A DNA stretch of 64,000 bases from an uncultured Collinsella sp. (GTDB lineage Bacteria; Actinomycetota; Coriobacteriia; Coriobacteriales; Coriobacteriaceae), in contig UQZU01000009.1 in the NCBI GenBank assembly GCA_900545665.1, positions 1 through 64,000 of the forward strand, in the 5' to 3' direction. The position numbers and the translations under genes were made by a program. Shown here in pieces: positions 1 through 9,267 of the stretch. The notes beneath the pieces are model-generated. The model worked only from the letters and a program-made list of their open reading frames with translations, was not told where the DNA came from and did not search any database. Within the stretch, counting starts at the first letter, position 1, and each line of letters begins with the position of its first letter.

Positions 1-7
1 CGCGCAT

Positions 8-48
8 AAAGAAAGCCTCCCATTTCTCATGTCCAAGAAATGGGAGGC
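8..48 (-). terminator. Intrinsic terminator for degV
   Basis: A 13-bp perfect inverted repeat (15-27 with 36-48, arm GCCTCCCATTTCT) encloses an 8-nt loop. Read on the minus strand it is followed by TTTCTTTA, the normal layout of a Rho-independent terminator. It lies about 65 bp beyond the stop of the minus-strand DegV gene and no other gene intervenes. Confidence 0.85.
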
Positions 49-112
49 AGTTCACAAACGTGAGGCGGGCCGTTTTCGTTTGAGCAATCATGCAGCGACG
101 TGATGGGGCAAA

Positions 113-1003
113 TTAATCCACGCGCTTGTCGCCCATAAAGAAGAGCGCCACCGTACCAGGTCCGGTATGCGAGCCAATCAGAGTACCGATGTCATTGATC
201 TCAATCTTGCCTTTAAGCTGCGGAACCTGTTCCTCAATCAGCGCCGCGACCGCCTCGGCATCCTCGCGGCACGCCGACTGCGACATGATGCACTTACCCG
301 AATAATCTGCACCGTCCTGTACGTGTGCCATCATGGTCTTAGCCATCTCGGAAATCGCTCGCTTCTTAGTGCGAATCTTCTCACGTGGCGACAGCTTACC
401 TTCGCAATCGACCGTCATAAGCGGGCAAATCTTGAGCGCCGTGCCGATGATCGCGCTCGCGGCCGAAATGCGACCGCCGCGCAGGTAGCTCGACAGATCG
501 GTCGAGAAGAACCAGTGGTGCAGGTTGAGTTTATGCTCCTCGATCCAAGCGGCCGTCTCGTCGAGTGAAGCCCCGCTATCGCGCACGTCGGCGGCATATT
601 CCAGCAACAGACCAAAGCCCGAAGACGCCCCCAGCGAATCGATGACGCGTACCTTGCCGCCCTGGGGATAGCGATCCGCAAGCATCTGCGCCGCGACGCA
701 GGCCGATCCATACGTGCCCGAAATACCCGACGACAACGTCAGGTGCAGCACGTCTTTACCCTCGGCAACAAACGGCTCCCAAAACTCCTCGTACTCGCCC
801 ACGCCCACCTGAGACGTCTTGGGCATGGCGCCCGCGGCAATCTGGGCAAAAAACTCGTCCGGCGTAATCGACTGATACAGATCGTCCGTATAGACAACAT
901 CGTCGATCTCGTAATGAAAATACGCGACGGGAATATTGCGCGATTCAAAGAACTCACGGGTTCGGTCGGCGGCGGATTCACAGGTCAGGACAAAATCACT
1001 CAT
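113..1003 (-). CDS. DegV family fatty-acid-binding protein
   Basis: A 296-aa DegV/FakB-type protein. The family binds a fatty acid between two alpha/beta domains and, in FakAB systems, presents it to the FakA kinase for phospholipid synthesis. The N-terminus (FVLTCESAADRT), the serine-containing TSQVGVGEYEEF segment, the HLTLSSGISGTYGSA region and the C-terminal HTGPGTVALFF motif match the family in order, and the length is normal. The first possible ATG (1021) has no ribosome site, whereas the ATG at 1003 follows TAAGGAG by six bases, so the latter was chosen. No FakA-like gene is in the window, so the kinase partner must be elsewhere. The ligand is not readable from sequence. Confidence 0.9.
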   Translation of the reverse strand: MSDFVLTCESAADRTREFFESRNIPVAYFHYEIDDVVYTDDLYQSITPDEFFAQIAAGAMPKTSQVGVGEYEEFWEPFVAEGKDVLHLTLSSGISGTYGSACVAAQMLADRYPQGGKVRVIDSLGASSGFGLLLEYAADVRDSGASLDETAAWIEEHKLNLHHWFFSTDLSSYLRGGRISAASAIIGTALKICPLMTVDCEGKLSPREKIRTKKRAISEMAKTMMAHVQDGADYSGKCIMSQSACREDAEAVAALIEEQVPQLKGKIEINDIGTLIGSHTGPGTVALFFMGDKRVD

Positions 1004-1323
1004 ATGAGGCTCCTTACTCATTGCTGCGCAAATTATCGCACAGTGAGCCTACATGCGGTACATATGTCCACTATTTACCAAATCGAACCAAAAATAGTGA
1101 ACATCTTTACCACCATCGTCTCCACCGGCCCCACGCAAAAATATCTGAGAAAACACCCTCTGTCGTCTCCACTCAACCGCCATATCTACCTCAACTAAAT
1201 CGATTTACCAAACCGTTCATCCGACAATTCAGCCGCTGGCGCAAAATCGAAACAAAAGCGGCGCATACTGGTAAACGTTTGACGCTGTTTATCAGTTTTA
1301 CCAGCCCCATCGGAAGGTGTTTC
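1004..1323. other. Divergent intergenic region degV/fbp
   Basis: About 320 bp without a gene. It holds the degV promoter and a perfect 8-bp inverted repeat CACTATTT/AAATAGTG (1069-1076 and 1092-1099). Near the fbp end there is a looser dyad, TGGTAAA ... TTTACCA, around 1269-1300. Either could be an operator. No open frame here looks coding. Confidence 0.5.
1032..1040 (-). promoter_or_regulatory. Extended -10 promoter of degV
   Basis: On the minus strand TGC-GATAAT forms an extended -10 box. Transcription would start near 1025, about 22 nt before the chosen ATG. No good -35 is visible. Confidence 0.4.
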
Positions 1324-3240
1324 ATGGTCGCATTCGATCGCAACCCGCAAGACTTCAAGTATCTGCGCCTGCTTTCGAGACAGTTCCCCACCGAACAATC
1401 CGCGTTTACCGAGATCATCAATCTCTCGGCCATCCTCAACCTGCCCAAAGGCACCGAGCATTTTATGAGCGACGTGCATGGCGAGTACGAAGCCTTTATG
1501 CACATCCTCAACAACTGCTCGGGCGTCGTGCGCGAGCATGTCGACGAGATTTTTGGCGACACGCTCACCTTTGACGAAAAGGGCGAGCTGTGCACGCTCA
1601 TCTACTACCCGCACGAGAAGATCGAGCTGGTCCGCAGCCAGCGCGAGGACTCGCCCACCTGGTACAAGACGATGCTTGACCAGCTCATCATGGTCGCTCG
1701 TTCGCTTTCAAGCCGCTACACGCGCTCCAAGGTGCGTAAGGCCATACCGCGCGATTACGCCTATATCATCGACGAGTTGTTGCACACGCACCCGGACGAG
1801 AACAACTATCGCGTGCGCTATCACGAGCGCATCGTGGAGTCCATCCTGGAGACCGCCAGCGCCGACGACTTTATCGAGTCACTCGCCTCGCTCATCAAGC
1901 GCTTGGCCGTCGACCACCTGCACCTGGTGGGCGACATCTTCGACCGCGGCGGCGGTGCGGCCAAGATTATGGACCGTCTGCTCACCTACCATTCACTCGA
2001 CATCCAGTGGGGCAACCACGACCTGCTGTGGATGGGCGCTGCGGCCGGTGAGCCCGCCTGCATCGCCACGGTGTTGCGCAACAACCTACGCTACGACAAC
2101 TACGAGATCCTGGAGAACGACTACGGCATCTCGCTGCGTGAGCTTGTCGCCTTTGCCGATGCCACCTACACCGCCGGTGAGTCCATCACCCCGCTGATCA
2201 AGGCCATCAACGTGCTGCTCTTTAAGCTCGAGGGTCAGATTATCCAGCGCCACCCCGAGTTCGATATGACCGACCGCCTGTTACTCGACAAGATCGAGCA
2301 CGACACCGGCACGGTCACGCTCGCCGACGGCAGCGTATGGCCGCTCACGACCAACGACTTCCCCACCGTCGATCCGGCGGACCCCTATACGCTCACGTCT
2401 CAGGAGCAGCACATCATCGACAAGCTCGTGTCCGAGTTTGTCACCGCCGATCACCTGCATCGCCATATCGATTTCCTCTATTCCCACGGCTCGATGTACA
2501 AGGTCGCCAACGGCAACCTGCTCTTCCATGGCTGCGTTCCGCTCAACGAAGACGGCACCTTTAGCAGCATGAACTGCCTGGGCACCTGGCACGCCGGCCG
2601 CGATTATCTCGATTTTTGCGACCACATCGCCCGCCGCGCGTGGCGCGTGGGCGACCGCGATGCCCTCGACTGGATGTGGTACCTGTGGATTGGCTTCAAT
2701 TCACCCGCCAGCGGACGCCTGGTGCGTACCTTTGAGCGCGCCTATATCGCCGATAAGAGCACCTGGGTCGAGCCGATGGACCCGTACTTTACGCTTACCA
2801 AGTCGCCCTCGGTCTGCGACGACATCATGCGCGAGTTTGGCGTCGCGCCCATGGCATGTTCGCCGACCGGCCACATCATCAACGGCCACACGCCCGTTAA
2901 AACCACCAAGGGCGAGCAGCCCATCCGCGCCAACGGCAAGCTGCTGGTCATCGATGGCGGCTTCTGCCGCGCTTACCATCCCAAGACGGGTATCGCCGGC
3001 TATACGCTTATCTCGAGCTCGCGCGGCTGCCGCCTCAAGTCGCACCGGGCCTTTACGACGGTTGCCGAGGCACTCACGCGCAACGTGGACATCGAGAGCG
3101 AGACCAACCGTTTTGACCAAGCGGACCGTCGCCGCATGGTGAGCGACACCGATACTGGCGCCAAAATTCGCAGCCAGATCCAGGACCTGCGCCAGCTGCT
3201 CGATGCATATAGAAACGGTGCTATCGAAGAGCGCGTCTAG
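1324..3240 (+). CDS. fbp: Class III fructose-1,6-bisphosphatase
   Basis: A 638-aa class III (Firmicutes-type) FBPase, which dephosphorylates fructose-1,6-bisphosphate to fructose-6-phosphate, the committed gluconeogenic step. It belongs to the calcineurin-like metallophosphoesterases. The metal-binding motifs are all present: DVHG (residues 50-53), GDIFDRG (203-209) and GNHD (230-233). The C-terminal NGHTPVK motif follows. The length fits the family (about 640-670 aa). The frame is open upstream to 1021, but the ATG at 1324 is preceded by GGAAGGTG and gives the family N-terminus. The gene appears to be monocistronic or followed by gtrA after 78 bp. Confidence 0.95.
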   Translation: MVAFDRNPQDFKYLRLLSRQFPTEQSAFTEIINLSAILNLPKGTEHFMSDVHGEYEAFMHILNNCSGVVREHVDEIFGDTLTFDEKGELCTLIYYPHEKIELVRSQREDSPTWYKTMLDQLIMVARSLSSRYTRSKVRKAIPRDYAYIIDELLHTHPDENNYRVRYHERIVESILETASADDFIESLASLIKRLAVDHLHLVGDIFDRGGGAAKIMDRLLTYHSLDIQWGNHDLLWMGAAAGEPACIATVLRNNLRYDNYEILENDYGISLRELVAFADATYTAGESITPLIKAINVLLFKLEGQIIQRHPEFDMTDRLLLDKIEHDTGTVTLADGSVWPLTTNDFPTVDPADPYTLTSQEQHIIDKLVSEFVTADHLHRHIDFLYSHGSMYKVANGNLLFHGCVPLNEDGTFSSMNCLGTWHAGRDYLDFCDHIARRAWRVGDRDALDWMWYLWIGFNSPASGRLVRTFERAYIADKSTWVEPMDPYFTLTKSPSVCDDIMREFGVAPMACSPTGHIINGHTPVKTTKGEQPIRANGKLLVIDGGFCRAYHPKTGIAGYTLISSSRGCRLKSHRAFTTVAEALTRNVDIESETNRFDQADRRRMVSDTDTGAKIRSQIQDLRQLLDAYRNGAIEERV

Positions 3241-3318
3241 CCCCACCCGCGGGGATTGGCTAAACTTGCTGAGTTTGTCATCCCCATGGCGTCCCCGCGC
3301 CACCCTAAGGCAGGTACC

Positions 3319-3714
3319 ATGCAAAAGCTCCTTGCGCAGATCATGAAATTTGGCGTCGTCGGTGTCATTGCCACGGTTATCGACTTTGGCATTATGAATC
3401 TGCTCCACTACGGTCTGGGCCTCAACATCCTAATCGCCAACACCAGCGGCTTTATCATCTCACTCATCTTTAACTACCTCGCAAGCATGAAGTACGTGTT
3501 TGCGCACAAGGAAGGCATGAGCCGCCGCCGCGAGTTCATCATCTTTGTCGTGCTGTCCGTGATCGGTTTGGTGCTCAACGACGGCATCGTGCTGGCGCTC
3601 AACGCCGGCCTGGGACTCGAGGCCAATATCGCCAAGATCTGCGCCACCGCGCTTGTCATGGTCTACAACTTTGTGACCCGAAAAATCTTCCTGGAGGGCG
3701 ACGAGACAAAATAG
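3319..3714 (+). CDS. GtrA family membrane protein (copy 1)
   Basis: A 131-aa integral membrane protein of the GtrA family with four predicted hydrophobic segments (about residues 10-30, 38-55, 70-92, 98-118). GtrA proteins are thought to help translocate lipid-linked sugars in O-antigen or wall-polymer glucosylation. The first of several in-frame starts lacks a ribosome site; the ATG at 3319 follows AAGGCAGG and yields the usual short N-terminus before the first membrane helix. The segment SMKYVFAHKEGMSRRREF is almost identical to one in the second GtrA gene at 3934, so the two are close paralogs. No glycosyltransferase is adjacent, so substrate and pathway are unknown. Confidence 0.85.
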   Translation: MQKLLAQIMKFGVVGVIATVIDFGIMNLLHYGLGLNILIANTSGFIISLIFNYLASMKYVFAHKEGMSRRREFIIFVVLSVIGLVLNDGIVLALNAGLGLEANIAKICATALVMVYNFVTRKIFLEGDETK

Positions 3715-3735
3715 CTCGAAACCCCTGCAGCATTA

Positions 3736-3790
3736 CGACACCCACGGACGACGCGCACTCAGCGCAGTATCGTCCGTGGGTGTCGCTCGT
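3736..3790 (+). terminator. Long hairpin after gtrA copy 1
   Basis: A perfect 15-bp inverted repeat, CGACACCCACGGACG at 3736-3750 pairing with 3771-3785, with a 20-nt loop. The following CTCGTTTA is only weakly T-rich. It sits just after the gtrA stop and most likely terminates it. Confidence 0.55.
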
Positions 3791-3797
3791 TTACGGG

Positions 3798-3836
3798 CAA
3801 ATTTTCAACGTTTGCGGATTAGCTCTTGAAAATTTG
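3798..3836. repeat. 11-bp inverted repeat upstream of gtrA copy 2
   Basis: CAAATTTTCAA (3798-3808) is mirrored by TTGAAAATTTG (3826-3836) around a 17-nt spacer. It lies about 100 bp upstream of the second gtrA gene, so it could be an operator or part of the preceding termination region. Confidence 0.5.
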
Positions 3837-3933
3837 GCGAGTTCATATAGTTCTTGGCAAAGACCTTACGTTTCCCTTGTAAAAGCTCTAAAGTATCCTC
3901 TGCTCGATTCATCAACGCATTGGATGTGATTAC

Positions 3934-4341
3934 GTGCGCAAGGCGCTGGCACAACCTCATACCAAGCAGTTCCTCAAGTTTGCTGTCGTGGGTCTTATCT
4001 CCTTTGGCATCGACTGGGGCATGCTCATTGCGCTCGTCGAGCTGTTCCACCTCGACTTTTTGATGAGCACCACGGTTTCGTTTATCACGTCCGTCGTGGT
4101 CAACTACTGGCTCAGCATGAAGTACGTGTTCGACCACCGCGAAGGCATGAGCCGCAAGCGCGAGTTCACGATCTTCACCATCCTGTCGGTGATCGGCCTG
4201 GGCCTCAACGACCTGTACATGTTTGTGGGCGTCACGTTTTTGAGCATCGGCTACCAGGCCATGAAGGCCATCGCCACGTTCCTCGTCACCTGGTACAACT
4301 ACTTCAGCCGCCGCTTCTTCCTCGAGGGCGCACGGTCGTAG
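3934..4341 (+). CDS. GtrA family membrane protein (copy 2)
   Basis: A 135-aa four-helix GtrA-family protein, paralogous to the one at 3319. The two share the pattern FGIDWG/IDFG, the N-Y-x-x-SMKYVF stretch and the LSVIGLxLND motif. The only plausible start is GTG at 3934, which has a poor ribosome site, so translation may be inefficient or the start mis-set by a few codons. It has its own intrinsic terminator. Its role is inferred to be flipping or membrane handling of a lipid-linked sugar; nothing nearby identifies which polymer. Confidence 0.82.
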   Translation: MRKALAQPHTKQFLKFAVVGLISFGIDWGMLIALVELFHLDFLMSTTVSFITSVVVNYWLSMKYVFDHREGMSRKREFTIFTILSVIGLGLNDLYMFVGVTFLSIGYQAMKAIATFLVTWYNYFSRRFFLEGARS

Positions 4342-4367
4342 TCGATTCACTATTTGCTTGAATGTAT

Positions 4368-4405
4368 AACCGGTTGGAATTCCCGTTCCAACCGGTTTTT
4401 TGTTT
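4368..4405 (+). terminator. Intrinsic terminator for gtrA copy 2
   Basis: A perfect 12-bp stem, AACCGGTTGGAA (4368-4379) with 4386-4397, has a 6-nt loop followed by a run of T. Confidence 0.9.
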
Positions 4406-4439
4406 GCCGAGAGACCCGGCGACCCAGTCCCATTCGCAT

Positions 4440-4479
4440 GAAAAACGGGCGGTCCGGATGTTGGTCCGAACCGCCCGTC
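4440..4479 (-). terminator. Intrinsic terminator of the DUF4430 operon
   Basis: Arms 4445-4458 and 4465-4478 pair over 14 bp with one G-T wobble. On the minus strand they are followed by TTTTT. It ends the riboswitch-controlled surface operon. Confidence 0.88.
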
Positions 4480-4500
4480 TGGCGCGCTATGTCGAGGCCT

Positions 4501-5403
4501 CTAGCCCGTTACGTAATACCAAACGACGTTGTCACCATTGGAGAGAACGTAGTTACTGCAGGCCGTCATGGGCGTTGTGCCGTTGACGGAGTACATCCAG
4601 CCGCTCGTGCCGCCGTACTGTTTCTCGGCCAAACCACCAATCGCAGAAACATACGTGCCGTACGATGAGCCGTGTGCGTTGACAGAAAGGCCCAGCGCGC
4701 ACAGGGCATCGTAAACGGTGGCGCCTTCGTTAAAGGTAAAGGTGCCGCCAGAGGACACGGGATTGCCCACAGCGCTCGATGTGACCGAAACCGTCACCGT
4801 AACGTAGTTGGACTCCTGTGAGCCGCTTTGGCTGCCCGAGGAGGCGTTTCCACCATTAGGGGATGAGGCTCCATCAGACGACTGGCCACCGCCCGAAGAA
4901 GCACCGCCAGACGCATTGGAAGTATCACCGGCTCCCGTATTTTGGGCAGCGGATTTATCGCCAGACCTCTTGCTGTCCTGGCCATCGGACTTCTTGCTAT
5001 CCGAGCTTTTGTCCGATTCCTTGTGCGAAGACTCGGAATCATCCTTGGCGTCGTTCGAGCCCTTGGACTCATCTTTTGCAGCATCCGAAGATTTGGAATC
5101 CTTGGAACTGGCCTCGCCCGAAGCGGTAGACGAGCCAGACCCCTTGGTGTCCTTGGCGACGACGCTCTCCCCCGTCACGGTCTGAACGATCCAGTCAATG
5201 GACCAGGCGCCGCTCTCGGAAGGATGGACGAAGCCCAGCGAGACGACGATCAGAATGGTGCACGCGGCAGCAAGAACGCCAAGGAGCGCCTTGCGACGAG
5301 ATGCGGACGCCGCCGAAGCGGCGCCCTGTTGCTTTGCATCGTCGAACTGAATGAACGAGGAATCTGGTTGCTTGGGGTCAGCGTCCTTGGATTTATTGGA
5401 CAC
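4501..5403 (-). CDS. Membrane-anchored DUF4430 (transcobalamin-like) protein
   Basis: A 300-aa protein. It has a short cytoplasmic Gln/Asp/Ala-rich N-terminus, one membrane anchor (about residues 40-62, LLGVLAAACTILIVVSLGF), a roughly 110-residue Ser/Asp/Lys/Gly low-complexity stalk, and a C-terminal DUF4430 domain (about 200-300) with the typical SGWMYSVNG and GDNVVWYY strands. DUF4430 resembles the C-terminal domain of transcobalamin and intrinsic factor. The GTG at 5403 is preferred over the GTG at 5412 because AGGTGAGG precedes it; it lies 9 nt after the stop of the large surface protein, so the two are one operon under the cobalamin riboswitch. Corrinoid binding at the outer face is inference from fold and regulation. 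Confidence 0.8.
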   Translation of the reverse strand: MSNKSKDADPKQPDSSFIQFDDAKQQGAASAASASRRKALLGVLAAACTILIVVSLGFVHPSESGAWSIDWIVQTVTGESVVAKDTKGSGSSTASGEASSKDSKSSDAAKDESKGSNDAKDDSESSHKESDKSSDSKKSDGQDSKRSGDKSAAQNTGAGDTSNASGGASSGGGQSSDGASSPNGGNASSGSQSGSQESNYVTVTVSVTSSAVGNPVSSGGTFTFNEGATVYDALCALGLSVNAHGSSYGTYVSAIGGLAEKQYGGTSGWMYSVNGTTPMTACSNYVLSNGDNVVWYYVTG

Positions 5404-5412
5404 AACCCTCAC

Positions 5413-8400
5413 CTACCGACGTTTGGTGAACACGAACACGCCGACGATGGCGAGACCGATGACGCCGGCGGCAACGCCAACAATGGCGAGCGGGTTGGTG
5501 CCAGTCTCCTGCTCGGAAGCACTGGAGGACTTCTTAGCAGTGGTCGTGGAAGCAGCACCCGTATCGGACTTCTTGTCGGACTTGTTGTCCTTCTTGTCAG
5601 ACTTCTTCTCATCCTTCTTGTCGGACTTGTTTTCCTTGGTCTCGGCCTTGGTCGACACCGTCGTCTTGGTCGTCGGCTTATGACCCGGGGCGACAGCGCC
5701 GCCCTTCGAGCCGGAGCCGGAACCCGTGCCAGTGCCAGCGCCAGTGCCGGAACCAGTACCGGTACCAGAACCGCCGCCGCCATTCGAACCTGCGCCGCCA
5801 TTACCGCCAGGGTTAACGGCATTCTTGGTCCACTTGGCATACAGCGTCAGATCGGCCGTCACCGGCGTGGCGAAGTCATACGCCCGCGTGCAGGCTTCAT
5901 CGGTATACCAACCGCCGAAAGTGTAGCCATCGCGCGTCGGATCGGCCGGCTTGACCAGCTTGCCATCGGCCGTGGCAACAAACTTAGTGTCGCAAGCAGA
6001 CCCGCCGTTGGAATTAAAGGCAACCGTCCAAGACTCAACGGCCCCAAGCTTGAACAGCGTGCCCGAGTCATTGATGTAGTACAGGTTGCCAGATGCATCG
6101 GCAATGACCGGAGAGTCACAGTACTGGTAATGGCCAGCCGCATCATAAATCTGCGTCGCCTCTGCATCGCCGAGCGTATAGCGATACACCCCACCACCAG
6201 CAGAGTAGCTGACGTAGTCCTTGCTATCCGCGCTATTAACGGTGAAGTACACATAGGTCTTGCCGCCCTGAACACTCACCAGCGGAGTAGCAGCAATACC
6301 GTTAAATCCGGCCGGTAGCTCTTTACCGTCAGCAGCGGTGACCATCGTGGTCTTACCAGTCTTCAGATTATAGAGAACCAGAGCAGATCCAGTAGCCGTC
6401 TGCCCACCGACAATCAAGTTGTCGCCAGACATCGCCGGGGCGCTCATGTTGTTCGTAAGACCCAGGTCGACCGTCTTCTGCTCGCTCAGCACGCCCTTCG
6501 CCGAAAGCGAAATCACATGGAGCTTTCCGTCGTGCGTCATCTGATAGAAGGTCGAGCCATTGGACGGATCGGCGACGCAGTCAGCGTTCGCAAGGGTGCC
6601 GAGCTTCATGGTCGAAACGACATCGCCCGTTGCCTTATCAATGCACTTAAGCGTACCTGCGCTCGTGGGGACGATGGCGTACTTATCCGTCAGGGCAGCG
6701 CCAGTCCAATAATAGCCCTCAGCTGCGTCGATGTTCTGCCAAGAGACTTCGCCTGTGGTGATCTTGATGCGCGTAAAGGAACCGTTGACGTATTTCTTCC
6801 CATCAGCCGTACCTACATAGACGTACTCGCCGTCCGAAACGACGGTGCAGGAGCTCTGCGTCAAGTCCGTCAAACCAGGCGTCAGCCACTTGCAGATCAG
6901 CTTGTCTGCAGTAATCGCCTGGACCGCACCGCCGTTGAGCGGAACGATGATAAGGCCGTTGGTATAGATCGGACGGGAGGTATAGCTCACCTTGGAGGCA
7001 AGCGGCGCAGAGGCAACCTTTTTGCCCGTGGACGAATCGATCTTAATGAGCTCGTTCTCGGTCGCGATGTACACAAAGCCGTTGGCGATGACAGGTTCGC
7101 TGCAGTTGGCATACTGCTGACCAGACTCGGCCTTCCAATCGAAGGCCCACTTAAGACCGGAAGCCTGCGCAGGCGTCTTGGCATCCGTTACGGTCGAACC
7201 GTTGCCACTGTTGCCGTAGCCGGCCCACTCGGCATCCCAATCAGGAGTCGTCGCGCTCGGATCCACGACAATCTTGTCGGGATCGGGCATGGGCGAATTA
7301 TCGGTGGTATAGGCAAGCGTGACCTTATCGCCGCTCTTGAGCGTAATCTGATTGGCGCAGAGTAAGGAGGGCTCTCCGTTGATATACAGATGCCAATATT
7401 TATTGGTCGCAGCATCCCAACCATACGGCTTGTGATCGAACGGCGAAGTAATGGAATTCAGGAACCAGTACTCACCACTCTGGGAGCCGTTGTACGCAAC
7501 GCCCTTGGCCTTCAGAACTGCCTCAATAAGGTTCTGGGCCGTGGAGCCTTCGGGCAGAGAAACATTGCTTGCCGTGCCCCAACGCGTATTGTTCCCGTTG
7601 ACATCGGGACCGATAACATCGGCGGATCCAAGCACCTGACCGGGGAGGACATCGGCGTCAGCACCATACATAAAGGTGACGGCGTCACCCTCCTGGAGCT
7701 TGTAGGCACCGGCGCCAACGTCGGCGAACTTGCCATTTACGTAGAAGCGCCAATAGCTCTTGGTCGCAGCATCCCAGCCATAGGACTTACCATCAAACGG
7801 CGAAGTAATGCCGTTGAGGAACCAGCCCCAAGACGATTCGCCAGCATCGAGAGTAAGGCCGGTCTGCTCAAGGAGATCCTTGGCAGTAGAGCCTGCCTTG
7901 AGACTCGTCTGGCCCGTCGAAGCCCAAATCTGCTGCTTGCCGTCCTTGTCCTTACCAAGCACCTGAACGGAAGCATGAACGGAATCAGAGGGCAGCTGGT
8001 CGCCCCAGCCACCGTAGAACCACGTGACGGTATCGCCAACATGGATGGTGACATTGTCCGCCGTATAGTCACTCGACTTGCCGTTGATGAACAGCTGCCA
8101 ATAGGTCGAATAATCTTGGGGCGTACCCAGTTCAACACCGTTGTACTTAAGGCTCAGAATGAAGGAGCCCGCAGCAACGGCGTCGATGCCATTCGCCTCA
8201 AGCGCGACCTTCGTAAGGTCAAGTGCGCTCGAGCCGGACGTCACCACATACTGCGCGTTATCGACCCAGGTCTGAGTCTTGCCCTGGGCATCGCGACCAA
8301 TGACGGTCACATTTGCGGCAACCTGGTCCTTAACGACAGGGGACGAGCTACCAGCCGTATAGGCAAACTCAATCTTCTGCCCCCGGGTGAGCTTGACGCT

Positions 8401-9126
8401 GCTCGCGCCAACCGAGGAAGACGCGCCGTCGACGAACAGCTGCCAGTAGGCATAGGTCGTCGGATCGTAGGCAAGCGTGCGGCCATCGCTCGGGGATGTG
8501 ATGCTTTCGAGGTAGAAACCGTATGCCGTGTTCGGATCGTACTTCGCCTTGAAGCCCGTCTTCTCCTGCAGCTTAATGAAGGCATCCGCAGCCGTCGCGC
8601 CCTCGTCGAGCTTGAGCTGCGTAGGTGCCACCCAGGTCTGAGCCCTGCCGTCAGCATCGGTGCCGATAATCGAGAACGAGACCTCGACCTGCTTCTTGGC
8701 AACATCGCCGGTTTCTGTCGGGTTCTCTGTCTGAACGGCAGCCGCGGCGGCAGATCCCACTTGGCCAGCGGATGCCGTCGAAGACTGCTCGCTCGTGGCA
8801 GGGCTCTCCCCCGTCGCCGAGCCTTCGTCGCCAGTTGCTGCCTCTGTTGTGGCTGCACTAGCTGCAGGCGCGCCCTCGGAATCCGAAACCTCGGCGCCGC
8901 TCTGCTCAGCGGTACCGCCCGCAAGCGCTGCGTCCTCGCCCGGCGTCGCAGTCTGAGCCACAGCCTCGGCAATGCCCTCGGCGCCCTCGGCCCACAGCTG
9001 AGCCGGTGTGGTGCCAAAGGCCATCGCGAAGGCCAGGAATGCCACCAGGCCGCGCTTGGCTACGCCGCGCGCAATTGCGCCACGGCGATGCGAGACGCGC
9101 TGGCGCTCGTCCTCAAACATATCCAT
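5413..9126 (-). CDS. Four-DUF4430, beta-propeller cell-surface protein
   Basis: A 1237-aa surface protein. In order: an export signal (about residues 24-46, KRGLVAFLAFAMAFGTTPAQ); an Ala/Ser/Glu-rich linker; four tandem DUF4430 domains (about 147-258, 270-372, 384-488, 498-608), three of them sharing an SITSPxDG...YW..YxNG pattern; a PQQ/WD-like beta-propeller (about 640-1060) with repeats such as NGFVYIATENELIKID; one InlB/Flg_new-type repeat (GYTFGGWYTDEA); a Gly/Thr then Lys/Asp/Ser wall-spanning stalk; and a C-terminal TG-hydrophobic-KRR tail like a degenerate sortase signal. The ATG at 9126 follows TAGGAG; an upstream ATG at 9207 is less likely. It is first in the operon, downstream of a cobalamin riboswitch. 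Corrinoid capture is inferred; a scaffold or adhesin role is the alternative. Confidence 0.82.
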   Translation of the reverse strand: MDMFEDERQRVSHRRGAIARGVAKRGLVAFLAFAMAFGTTPAQLWAEGAEGIAEAVAQTATPGEDAALAGGTAEQSGAEVSDSEGAPAASAATTEAATGDEGSATGESPATSEQSSTASAGQVGSAAAAAVQTENPTETGDVAKKQVEVSFSIIGTDADGRAQTWVAPTQLKLDEGATAADAFIKLQEKTGFKAKYDPNTAYGFYLESITSPSDGRTLAYDPTTYAYWQLFVDGASSSVGASSVKLTRGQKIEFAYTAGSSSPVVKDQVAANVTVIGRDAQGKTQTWVDNAQYVVTSGSSALDLTKVALEANGIDAVAAGSFILSLKYNGVELGTPQDYSTYWQLFINGKSSDYTADNVTIHVGDTVTWFYGGWGDQLPSDSVHASVQVLGKDKDGKQQIWASTGQTSLKAGSTAKDLLEQTGLTLDAGESSWGWFLNGITSPFDGKSYGWDAATKSYWRFYVNGKFADVGAGAYKLQEGDAVTFMYGADADVLPGQVLGSADVIGPDVNGNNTRWGTASNVSLPEGSTAQNLIEAVLKAKGVAYNGSQSGEYWFLNSITSPFDHKPYGWDAATNKYWHLYINGEPSLLCANQITLKSGDKVTLAYTTDNSPMPDPDKIVVDPSATTPDWDAEWAGYGNSGNGSTVTDAKTPAQASGLKWAFDWKAESGQQYANCSEPVIANGFVYIATENELIKIDSSTGKKVASAPLASKVSYTSRPIYTNGLIIVPLNGGAVQAITADKLICKWLTPGLTDLTQSSCTVVSDGEYVYVGTADGKKYVNGSFTRIKITTGEVSWQNIDAAEGYYWTGAALTDKYAIVPTSAGTLKCIDKATGDVVSTMKLGTLANADCVADPSNGSTFYQMTHDGKLHVISLSAKGVLSEQKTVDLGLTNNMSAPAMSGDNLIVGGQTATGSALVLYNLKTGKTTMVTAADGKELPAGFNGIAATPLVSVQGGKTYVYFTVNSADSKDYVSYSAGGGVYRYTLGDAEATQIYDAAGHYQYCDSPVIADASGNLYYINDSGTLFKLGAVESWTVAFNSNGGSACDTKFVATADGKLVKPADPTRDGYTFGGWYTDEACTRAYDFATPVTADLTLYAKWTKNAVNPGGNGGAGSNGGGGSGTGTGSGTGAGTGTGSGSGSKGGAVAPGHKPTTKTTVSTKAETKENKSDKKDEKKSDKKDNKSDKKSDTGAASTTTAKKSSSASEQETGTNPLAIVGVAAGVIGLAIVGVFVFTKRR

Positions 9127-9267
9127 TTGTCTCCTACTGTCTGCACTTGGAGCGTTGCCTTGAGACTGCCCCACGTCATCGCGCATGTTGCGCTCGAGTT
9201 CCCCCATCGGGGTCCCCCTTCCCTCCAGAGCCCTATGCACACCGGCGGCAAAAGCCGCAGCCGCATG

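Noticed and set aside
5413..5520. A canonical LPxTG sorting signal in the large surface protein
   Set aside because: Only TG-hydrophobic-KRR is present; there is no LPxTG, so sortase anchoring is only a possibility.
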